Below, piece by piece: positions 16,090 through 21,041 of a stretch of 21,041 nt of DNA (positions are counted from its first letter, which is position 1; each line of letters opens with the position of its first letter). The stretch comes from Oscillospiraceae bacterium (GTDB taxonomy: Bacteria; Bacillota; Clostridia; Oscillospirales; UBA644): the NCBI GenBank assembly GCA_015067385.1, contig SVMP01000016.1, positions 1 through 21,041 of the forward strand, given 5' to 3'. A model generated the notes under the pieces. The model had not been told where the DNA came from. It made no database searches and worked only from the letters and a program-made list of their open reading frames with translations. Both the position numbers and the translations under genes were made by a program.

Positions 16090-16126
16090 AAAGCTCCGAA
16101 AGGTCATTCCTCTCGGAGCTTTTTTG
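16090..16126 (+). terminator. Intrinsic terminator after ftsH
   Basis: AAAGCTCCGA (16090-16099) pairs perfectly with TCGGAGCTTT (16113-16122) around a 13-nt loop, followed by more Ts to 16125. The oppositely oriented gene ends at 16140. Read leftwards, the same stem is followed by TTTAATATT, so it may serve both directions. Confidence 0.88.
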
Positions 16127-16139
16127 TTGAATGAAAATA

Positions 16140-16781
16140 TCACCAAAGCTTTTTCGTAACCATTTTAAGATGTAAACAGTCGGGGAACGCTTCTTTGAGT
16201 CTTTCGTCAACACTTCTGAATTTGATCGGAAGCTTCGTTTTGTCGGAAAGTGCTTTTACTTTCTGTTCAACATCTTTAACGGTCGTCTCGTTTGTTTCGG
16301 AACCAAGGTTGGAATTGTCGGCAAGCGCGGAAACTTTAAGCTTTGAAGCCTTTTCGATCTCGCCCATAAGCTCTGTCATATCTTCTTCGCTTTCGGTCAT
16401 CGGACGGTAAAAATTAACGACATATATCATCTCATATCCTTGTTTCTGAATGTCTTCAGAATAACGCCCGAGAACTATCGCACCTGCGTCATCACCGCCG
16501 ATGTCCCATATAACCTCACAGTCGGTATTGAATACACGTGCAACCGTTGCAGGCATGGACGGTATATCGAGGTTTGTGTTCGCACTCATCGGTGCTATCA
16601 GCTCAACTCCTGCTTCTTTTAAAATATCCTCATTATCGGCGGAACGAAAATAGGGGTTAACAATATCCGCATCGATCAAAAAAACCTTTTTTTGAGAATT
16701 TTTGGCAGCGAGAAGCGCAAGATTTACGGCTATGTTTGTTTTTCCGGCGCCGTAATGACCGGTAATGACAGTGTGTTTCAT
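16140..16781 (-). CDS. ParA/MinD-like P-loop ATPase (CobQ/CobB/MinD/ParA fold)
   Basis: A 213-residue soluble ATPase of the SIMIBI/MinD-like group. The P-loop ITGHYGAGKTN lies at the extreme N-terminus (G8-T15, K14) and lacks the N-terminal lysine of the deviant Walker A of true ParA/MinD. The switch region LIDADIVNPYF (D37, D39) and a Walker B-like VIWDIGGDD (D93) follow. There is no membrane-targeting helix or HTH, so chromosome partitioning is unlikely. Similar proteins occur in clostridia as orphan ATP-binding proteins, often near 2-oxoacid:ferredoxin oxidoreductase genes, which are absent here. That association is from memory. No partner is adjacent. The ribosome site is weak (AGAAG 6-10 nt before the ATG). 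It diverges from spoIVB with 83 nt between the starts. Confidence 0.85.
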   Translation of the reverse strand: MKHTVITGHYGAGKTNIAVNLALLAAKNSQKKVFLIDADIVNPYFRSADNEDILKEAGVELIAPMSANTNLDIPSMPATVARVFNTDCEVIWDIGGDDAGAIVLGRYSEDIQKQGYEMIYVVNFYRPMTESEEDMTELMGEIEKASKLKVSALADNSNLGSETNETTVKDVEQKVKALSDKTKLPIKFRSVDERLKEAFPDCLHLKMVTKKLW

Positions 16782-16820
16782 TTTTGTCTTCTTTTCTCTC
16801 TGAATAATGTATTTTTTTCG

Positions 16821-16852
16821 GACAAAATAGTGCTATAAACTTTTATTTTGTC
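16821..16852. promoter_or_regulatory. Inverted repeat in the ParA-like/spoIVB divergent promoter region
   Basis: GACAAAATA (16821-16829) and TATTTTGTC (16844-16852) form a perfect 9-bp inverted repeat separated by 14 nt, ending just before the spoIVB ribosome site (GGAG, 16853-16856). GGACAAAATA (16820-16829) fits the sporulation sigma-F -10 pattern GGnnAnAnTR, and TGAATA (16801-16806) is a possible upstream box, but the spacing is 2 nt short of consensus. It could be an operator, a sigma-F/G promoter or an mRNA hairpin. Confidence 0.4.
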
Positions 16853-16864
16853 GGAGTAATATCT

Positions 16865-18064
16865 TTGAAAGGAAAAATTTGTAACCGTACACCTCTGCTT
16901 TTGCGGCTTACGGTGTACTTTCTTCTGCTTGTTATAACAGCTTCGGGGCTTTCTGTTTATTATGCCTCGAATATCCCTGATAAATACTATACGTTTGATT
17001 CTTCAAAAGACAGTTTTACAGTTAACTCAACTTATCCTCTCACCACACAGGTTCGCAATGAAGACGGAAATTATTCCGTCGATTTCAAGCTCATGGGCAT
17101 TATTCCCGTGCGGAGCGTTTCGGTCGAGGTCTTGTCCGAACGTTCGCTTATGGCTGGCGGTCAGGCGTTCGGTATAAAAATGTTGTATGACGGGCTTATG
17201 GTCGTCGGCTTTTCTCCCGTTGAAACGGTTGACGGAGAAAAAACACCTGCGTTCTCGGTCGGTCTGCGTGTCGGCGATATGATAGTCAGCGCCAACGGTC
17301 GAACAGATCTTACAAACGAGATCTTTTCCCGTATCGTCCGTGAAAGCGGCGGCGAGGCGGTCGAACTTAAGATCAAAAGAAAAAACGTTGAATTTACGGT
17401 CGAAGTCTGCCCTGAGCTTAACACAAACGGCGATCTGCAGCTTGGATGTTTTGTTCGAGACAGTACGGCAGGCATAGGCACCGTGACGTTTATAGACCCC
17501 GTAAAAGGGACATTCGGAGGTCTCGGCCACGGTATTTACGATTCCGATACGGGCGCTTTAATGCCGATCAGAAAAGGCGAGGCGGTCTCTGCGGAGATTT
17601 ATTCCGTCGTCAGAGGTTCCGCAGGCGCTCCCGGCGAACTGAAAGGTGTTTTTAATGAAAACGACCGACTCGGAACTCTTGTAAAAAATAGGGATGAGGG
17701 TGTTTTCGGATCCGTTTCGTCGGACTGCTCTGTGTCCGGAAATATATATCCTATAGGTCTTTCGTATGAAGTAGAAGAGGGACCTGCGACTATTCTTTGT
17801 ACGGTCGATGAAAGCGGTGTTCGTGAATTTGATATCAATATCGAAAAAGTCCTGAAAACCGGCTCCGGCACCGTCAAAAATATGGTTATTTCCATAACGG
17901 ACGGTGAACTTGTCTCCATAACCGGCGGCATCGTTCAGGGCATGAGCGGCTCTCCGATAATCCAGAACGGCAAACTTATCGGCGCCGTAACTCACGTCAT
18001 GATTAACGAACCAACCCGCGGCTACGGTATTTTTATCGAAAATATGCTGGCCGCTGCTGAGTGA
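16865..18064 (+). CDS. spoIVB: SpoIVB serine peptidase (stage IV sporulation protein B)
   Basis: A 399-residue S55-family peptidase. In the forespore it is secreted into the intermembrane space, where it triggers sigma-K activation in the mother cell. An N-terminal membrane anchor/signal (about 12-30) is followed by a PDZ domain (about 105-180, VGLRVGDMIVSANGR) and the peptidase domain. The catalytic triad is visible: H222 in GGLGHGIYD, D346 in SITDGE and S361 in GIVQGMSGSPIIQNGK. The 15-residue D-to-S spacing is the same as I recall for Bacillus. The end THVMINEPTRGYGIFIENML is diagnostic. The start is a TTG at 16865 with GGAG 8 nt upstream. spo0A, its usual downstream neighbour, is missing; a terminator and leftward regulator genes follow instead. 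Confidence 0.95.
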   Translation: MKGKICNRTPLLLRLTVYFLLLVITASGLSVYYASNIPDKYYTFDSSKDSFTVNSTYPLTTQVRNEDGNYSVDFKLMGIIPVRSVSVEVLSERSLMAGGQAFGIKMLYDGLMVVGFSPVETVDGEKTPAFSVGLRVGDMIVSANGRTDLTNEIFSRIVRESGGEAVELKIKRKNVEFTVEVCPELNTNGDLQLGCFVRDSTAGIGTVTFIDPVKGTFGGLGHGIYDSDTGALMPIRKGEAVSAEIYSVVRGSAGAPGELKGVFNENDRLGTLVKNRDEGVFGSVSSDCSVSGNIYPIGLSYEVEEGPATILCTVDESGVREFDINIEKVLKTGSGTVKNMVISITDGELVSITGGIVQGMSGSPIIQNGKLIGAVTHVMINEPTRGYGIFIENMLAAAE

Positions 18065-18068
18065 CTGT

Positions 18069-18097
18069 AAAGCCAAGGTGAAAGCCTTGGCTTTTGT
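18069..18097 (+). terminator. Intrinsic terminator after spoIVB
   Basis: AAAGCCAAGG (18069-18078) pairs perfectly with CCTTGGCTTT (18085-18094) around TGAAAG, followed by TTGTTCTT. It lies between the convergent stops of spoIVB and the next regulator. Its right part is repeated almost exactly at 19037-19056. Confidence 0.8.
18078..18097 (+). repeat. 20-bp direct repeat, left copy
   Basis: GTGAAAGCCTTGGCTTTTGT at 18078-18097 matches 19037-19056 at 19 of 20 positions in the same orientation. Both copies lie 2-3 nt beyond the stop codon of a leftward XRE regulator gene. The left copy forms the loop and right arm of the spoIVB terminator. Confidence 0.7.
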
Positions 18098-18099
18098 TC

Positions 18100-18906
18100 T
18101 TACCATAGTTTTTCAAATGCGTAATCATTTATAACCGATGTGTCACGGACTACCTCATAGCAAATGGTTTCTTGTGTCATTATTTCTATTATTTTGAATG
18201 CTGTTAGGGCATAGAATGCTCTGGATTTCCGAAATAAATATTCTGTAATGTTGTCATCATTTACAAACGGTTCCAACAATTTAAGATCAAGTATTTTTTT
18301 CATTGTATCCAATGCTTCATCTATGTCCAGATTACATGCTGTAGAAATATCGTATAACGAAAAACTCTTGCAGCTCGTATCTTTCTCGCAGAACGATGCT
18401 TGATACATATAGGCAAGTACCGTTCTTACTTTTCGATCAGATAAATTTTTCATGGCAAGGGCAAACTCATCATTGTTGAAAATTCTTTCGCTTTGAGGTG
18501 CCTTATAATCCGTGTTTATAAACGATAGACCGTTTGAAATATGCGCGGCACCTGAAATATCAGATACGCAAATAAGAGACCACGGATCTTCAAGTTCATT
18601 TGTGTGAAAATCTTCACCTGATTGTTCACGGAAATATTCTATCAATTTTTTGTTGGCTTCCATCGGGAAATGATCTGCCGTTACTTTGGGGCTTTTATTG
18701 GTGCAACATTTCTCGATTCCATAAAGTTCTTCCAATGTGATTCCAAGTGCGTTTGCTATCTTTGGTATCATCATTACGTCCGGCATTGATACAGCGGATT
18801 CCCATTTGGATACAGACTGGTTTGTAACACCGAGGAGATTACCGAGCTGTTCTTGTGTATATCCTTTTTGTTTTCTGTATTTTGTGATATTCTTAGATAT
18901 TGACAT
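18100..18906 (-). CDS. XRE-family regulator with a possible winged-helix C-terminal region
   Basis: A 268-residue regulator. An N-terminal Cro/C1-type HTH (about 5-60) shows YTQEQLGNLLGVTNQSVSKWE and the closing ALGITLEELYG. A middle part (about 65-150) has no recognisable motif but contains EKCCTNK and a DPWSLICVSDISGA stretch. The C-terminal part (about 150-235) reads like a winged helix: helix-rich NLSDRKVRTVLAYMYQ, then LYDISTACNLDIDEALDTMKKILDLKLLEP, then a possible wing VNDDNITEYLFRK. The winged-helix assignment is my inference. A perfect AGGAGG 8 nt upstream fixes the ATG at 18906. The promoter carries an inverted repeat centred on its -35 box, suggesting autoregulation. Its target is unknown; the neighbouring regulator and spoIVB are candidates. 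Confidence 0.85.
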   Translation of the reverse strand: MSISKNITKYRKQKGYTQEQLGNLLGVTNQSVSKWESAVSMPDVMMIPKIANALGITLEELYGIEKCCTNKSPKVTADHFPMEANKKLIEYFREQSGEDFHTNELEDPWSLICVSDISGAAHISNGLSFINTDYKAPQSERIFNNDEFALAMKNLSDRKVRTVLAYMYQASFCEKDTSCKSFSLYDISTACNLDIDEALDTMKKILDLKLLEPFVNDDNITEYLFRKSRAFYALTAFKIIEIMTQETICYEVVRDTSVINDYAFEKLW

Positions 18907-18937
18907 GGTTTGTACCTCCTAAATCTTCTGTATCTCT

Positions 18938-18966
18938 ATTTTATCATAATGACAAATAATTTTGAA
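18938..18966 (-). promoter_or_regulatory. Promoter of the 268-aa XRE regulator
   Basis: On the minus strand: TTCAAA (18961-18966) as -35, a 17-nt spacer ending in TGA, then TAAAAT (18938-18943), an extended -10 form. The transcript would start near 18931, with AGGAGG shortly before the ATG. It is the same TGATAAAAT -10 as at recD2. Confidence 0.55.
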
Positions 18967-18979
18967 GAGATCATTTGTC
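18951..18979. promoter_or_regulatory. Inverted repeat operator candidate at the XRE promoter
   Basis: GACAAAT (18951-18957) and ATTTGTC (18973-18979) are perfect inverted half-sites, 22 bp apart centre to centre, about two helical turns. The midpoint (18965) falls on the -35 box of the promoter, as expected for a repressor dimer pair. The half-site resembles the GACAAAATA repeat before spoIVB. Confidence 0.45.
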
Positions 18980-19036
18980 GATAAACAGATCAAATAAATC
19001 GCCAAATAGTTGGAATCAACCGAGCATTACGTATTT

Positions 19037-19056
19037 GTGAAAGCTTTGGCTTTTGT
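19037..19056 (+). repeat. 20-bp direct repeat, right copy
   Basis: GTGAAAGCTTTGGCTTTTGT at 19037-19056 differs from 18078-18097 by one base. This copy lacks the left arm needed for a long stem, so it is not a good terminator by itself. The two copies bracket the 268-aa regulator gene and its promoter, a span of 979 bp including both. Confidence 0.7.
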
Positions 19057-19058
19057 GA

Positions 19059-20165
19059 TTATAAGGTATTATCGGTTTGCTTGAGCTGTTTAATCAGATT
19101 TTTGAATTCACTATTATCACGAATAAAATCGTAATCTGTATCATCATTCAATCTCATCAGCATCTCGTGGCTCTTGTTCCATTTATTATTCCAGTTAATA
19201 CCTACAGGAACTCTACCGGAAGGAATCAGAGAAGTATATGTATCTCTCGTTTCATCATATGTGTCAAACATTATAACATACTTGACACATTCACCCAAAT
19301 GATAGAGTACATTTTCCGTATCCTTTCGTGAAGCATAAATGTTGGCAATTTGCTTTTCTGCTTCAGCAAGACTTTCTGCATCAAAGAAATAGTCACCTGC
19401 TTCATACAGTGTCTTGTGAAACGAAATCGCTTTTTCGTATAGTTTGATTTTTTTATTTTCATCGAACAAGGGACTGCCGTCATCTTTGTTCAGTGATGCA
19501 AGCCAGATGGTCTGATCGGCAGCTGCACTGACTGATTTACAAATGATGTCTTTCGTGTGTTCAATTAATTTGCTGCCGCTGTATAACGATGTCAGCATTT
19601 CGTCTTTTGATATATCGGGGATATTGGAAATGAGACGGAGAGCATCGTTATATCTTCCTACAACGGGAAGAATCGTACAAGCGAGTTCAATCGCTTGGCC
19701 TTGAATTTTCATGTCATTGCATCCGGCAATTATCTTATCAATGTAATCAGCTGCTTCCCTACAGAGTGAATGGTGCTCTTCCGGAGAACATTTTTGCTGG
19801 AATGCACGCTGATAGAGAAAAATCGTCAGATCAGACATCATTTTGAAACTGTTGGGATAACTTACAAGAGCGTTGCGGATGATTTGTGCTGCTCCTTCTT
19901 TGTCGCCAGAATTACAAAGATTCCACGCTTCATTACAAATGTGATCAATGGCTGCTTGTTTATTCGTCACGTCAACACCAAGCAGATAATCAGTGGTGAC
20001 TTCAAAAAAATTTGCAAGAATCGGCAACTGCGAAATATCCGGAGCTGTTCTGTCGCATTCCCATTGGGAAACTGCGTTTGCGGTGATGCCGAGATATTCA
20101 GCAAGCTGTTCCTGTGTCATATCGCGTTCACGGCGGAGCTTTTTGATCGTTGATCCGATAGACAT
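19059..20165 (-). CDS. XRE-family regulator with TPR-like C-terminal domain
   Basis: A 368-residue regulator. The N-terminal HTH (about 3-60) has DMTQEQLAEYLGITANAVSQWE and FFEVTTDYLLG. The rest (about 70-340) is helical and resembles tandem TPR-type repeats (for example EGAAQIIRNALVSYPNSFKMMSDL, RYNDALRLISNI, AESLAEAEKQIANIYASRKD). This architecture resembles peptide-responsive RRNPP regulators, but no adjacent small peptide gene is visible and membership is not shown. I chose ATG 20165 because GGAGG lies 8 nt upstream; the in-frame ATG at 20180 overlaps that ribosome site. A 14-bp palindrome at the transcript start suggests autorepression. Its HTH resembles that of the neighbouring regulator, so the two may be paralogues. 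Confidence 0.85.
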   Translation of the reverse strand: MSIGSTIKKLRRERDMTQEQLAEYLGITANAVSQWECDRTAPDISQLPILANFFEVTTDYLLGVDVTNKQAAIDHICNEAWNLCNSGDKEGAAQIIRNALVSYPNSFKMMSDLTIFLYQRAFQQKCSPEEHHSLCREAADYIDKIIAGCNDMKIQGQAIELACTILPVVGRYNDALRLISNIPDISKDEMLTSLYSGSKLIEHTKDIICKSVSAAADQTIWLASLNKDDGSPLFDENKKIKLYEKAISFHKTLYEAGDYFFDAESLAEAEKQIANIYASRKDTENVLYHLGECVKYVIMFDTYDETRDTYTSLIPSGRVPVGINWNNKWNKSHEMLMRLNDDTDYDFIRDNSEFKNLIKQLKQTDNTL

Positions 20166-20190
20166 AATATCTACCTCCATAATGTATATT

Positions 20191-20204
20191 CAAAAGCGCT
20201 TTTG
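20191..20204. promoter_or_regulatory. Perfect 14-bp palindrome, operator candidate
   Basis: CAAAAGCGCTTTTG (20191-20204) is a perfect palindrome placed at about +1 to +14 of the transcript for the TPR-type XRE regulator and just before its ribosome site. This is a classic position for self-repression by an HTH dimer. Confidence 0.6.
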
Positions 20205-20211
20205 TGATTAT

Positions 20212-20240
20212 ATTATATCAATTTTTTCGTAAGATTTCCA
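20212..20240 (-). promoter_or_regulatory. Promoter of the TPR-type XRE regulator
   Basis: On the minus strand: TGGAAA (20235-20240), 17 nt ending in TGA, then TATAAT (20212-20217). The consensus extended -10 (TGATATAAT) makes up for the poor -35. A second overlapping TATAAT lies at 20207-20212. The start would be near 20205, at the edge of the palindrome. Confidence 0.65.
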
Positions 20241-20335
20241 CTTAGCAGATTGACACCGAAACTGAAGTATTGCTATAGTTTTTTAAGCAGCTGTGTTCTT
20301 TGGTAATCAAATCAGTGCATCGATCGAAAACCGTA
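20241..20335. other. Spacer between divergent promoters, nothing recognised
   Basis: This stretch lies between the leftward regulator promoter and the rightward promoter of the 90-aa gene. I see no gene, repeat or clear site in it. Confidence 0.5.
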
Positions 20336-20364
20336 TTGAAAACTTCACAATTATGCGCTATAAT
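20336..20364 (+). promoter_or_regulatory. Promoter of the DUF4298-like gene
   Basis: TTGAAA (20336-20341), exactly 17 nt, then TATAAT (20359-20364). Transcription should begin near 20371, about 20 nt before the ATG at 20392. This rules out the longer in-frame start at 20293. Confidence 0.8.
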
Positions 20365-20391
20365 ATCTCCATAACGATCAAGGAGATTGCC

Positions 20392-20664
20392 ATGGAAAAC
20401 TACGACACCGTTCTTGCGATAAAAAGAATAAAAATTATGGAGCTTTATTTTGACACCGTTCAGCGCGCGTTTCAAATCGACCGAAACCTGTTGAATGACG
20501 GGCCGATCGGAGAGATGTTCAACGCATTGTTAAATTACTACGACGGCGGACAATGGCTTGAGGATTACCAAGCGGACGAGCAGGGGATGTTCCCAAATGA
20601 ACTCAAACGCGGAATTTTATCTCAGGATGGGTTTTACAATTTTTTAAGCGAACTTAATGATTGA
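20392..20664 (+). CDS. DUF4298-like small protein (90 aa)
   Basis: A 90-residue acidic protein resembling the DUF4298 family. It has the helical opening AIKRIKIMELYFDTVQRAF and the strongly family-like second half NYYDGGQWLEDYQADEQG, followed by LKRGILSQDGFYNFLSEL. The family has no established function that I know of. The protein is soluble, without signal or membrane segments. The start at ATG 20392 is set by AAGGAG 7 nt upstream and by the promoter at 20336-20364. The frame is open further upstream to an ATG at 20293, but that lies before the promoter. It is a single-gene unit closed by a strong terminator, divergent from the TPR-type regulator, which could control it, though nothing shows this. 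Confidence 0.8.
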   Translation: MENYDTVLAIKRIKIMELYFDTVQRAFQIDRNLLNDGPIGEMFNALLNYYDGGQWLEDYQADEQGMFPNELKRGILSQDGFYNFLSELND

Positions 20665-20695
20665 GCGGGCAGATTATTCTGCCTGTTCTTTTTTA
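20664..20695 (+). terminator. Intrinsic terminator after the DUF4298-like gene
   Basis: AGCGGGCAGA (20664-20673) and TCTGCCTGTT (20678-20687) form a 10-bp stem with two G-U pairs and a TTAT loop, followed by CTTTTTT. It begins at the last base of the stop codon and runs into the stop of the convergent gene at 20693. Confidence 0.88.
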
Positions 20696-21019
20696 TTCGG
20701 CAGGAGTGGATTCAATTTCGTTGCCGTCGGCATCAAATGATTTTATTGAAATTACATTCATATCTTCATCGTATTCCGTGACGAAGGTCGAACCGTCATC
20801 AAAATATGCGATCTCTTTCTTTAAGTAGGTCGTCCAGCCTTCTGAATGTGTTTCATGGAACTCTTCTTTTATTGTTTTACCGTCTTTTATGACCTTAACG
20901 GATTTTAAATCGCCGCTTTCGAAAAATTCGTATTCGTAAACGGTTTCGGTAACAACAGAGCCGTCTGCCGCATAATCTGTCGTGCTTTTTGTAAGTCCGT
21001 ATTTGCCGTTTACCGTCAC
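20693..21019 (-). CDS. Hypothetical protein, 3' part; possibly frameshifted at its 5' side
   Basis: The visible frame encodes 108 residues from a GTG at 21019, with no ribosome site before it and an in-frame stop at 21035-21037. The protein is beta-rich and repetitive, with alternating charged strands and turns such as YAADGS, YFDDGS and FDADGNE. These resemble the short strand-turn units of MORN/YwqK-like or RHS/YD-like proteins, but I cannot assign a family. In the +1 frame just upstream, reading leftwards from 21039, NKDGSK precedes a stop and matches the DGS pattern. This suggests that the real gene continues beyond the window and has lost one base in the A run near 21021-21024, or that the short frame is a remnant. 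Confidence 0.45.
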   Translation of the reverse strand: MTVNGKYGLTKSTTDYAADGSVVTETVYEYEFFESGDLKSVKVIKDGKTIKEEFHETHSEGWTTYLKKEIAYFDDGSTFVTEYDEDMNVISIKSFDADGNEIESTPAE

Positions 21020-21041
21020 ATTTTCGAACCGTCTTTATTGT

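Noticed and set aside
18907..19058. Small signalling-peptide gene after the TPR-type regulator
   Set aside because: On the regulator's strand, the only ATG here before the next gene's promoter is followed by a stop after two codons; no hydrophobic signal-like frame was seen.
20166..20180. Five-residue upstream extension of the TPR-type XRE regulator
   Set aside because: The upstream ATG overlaps the GGAGG ribosome site that is correctly spaced for ATG 20165.
1..21041. tRNA, rRNA, CRISPR array, transposase or integrase
   Set aside because: No tRNA cloverleaf, rRNA stretch, regularly spaced repeat array or recombinase motif was found on either strand.

Overview
The window looks like a chromosomal segment of a Gram-positive, spore-forming anaerobe of the class Clostridia, probably the Oscillospirales/Ruminococcaceae. 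This rests on spoIVB, strong AGGAGG-type ribosome sites, the Firmicutes order yybS(DUF2232)-gdpP-rplI-dnaB and tilS-hpt-ftsH, and a DUF1846 protein. The placement is inferred from gene content and order, not from a database search.

Layout. 1-1243: two unrecognised genes read rightwards, the first cut by the left edge, ending in tandem hairpins. 1273-5766: recD2, comF and a single-chain iron-sulfur L-serine dehydratase (sdaA), opened by a good extended -10 promoter and closed by an intrinsic terminator. 5798-16126: a long rightward run of DUF1846, DUF2232, gdpP, rplI, dnaB, tilS, hpt and ftsH, with a near-consensus promoter at its head and a strong terminator at its end. The small gaps (1 nt rplI/dnaB, overlap dnaB/tilS) suggest co-transcription. 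The run joins c-di-AMP turnover, ribosome and replication genes to tRNA-Ile lysidine synthesis, purine salvage and membrane proteolysis. 16140-18097: a leftward ParA/MinD-like P-loop ATPase, divergent from the sporulation protease gene spoIVB. 18100-20240: two leftward XRE-type regulators, one with a possible winged-helix C-terminus and one with a TPR-like C-terminus, each with a plausible promoter and a symmetric operator candidate. A near-identical 20-bp repeat lies just beyond the 3' end of each. 20336-21041: a small DUF4298-like gene with its own promoter and terminator, then a leftward gene that may carry a frameshift at the right edge.

Most genes are housekeeping. The most unusual signals are non-coding. 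Near-identical AAAGGAAGCTTTCG stem-loops lie ahead of both comF and gdpP, each ending exactly 14 nt before the ATG. There is also the direct-repeat-flanked regulator cassette, and a spoIVB gene lacking its usual neighbour spo0A. I found no rRNA, tRNA, CRISPR array, insertion sequence or recognisable riboswitch. The only stretches without genes are below about 230 nt, and they are described individually.
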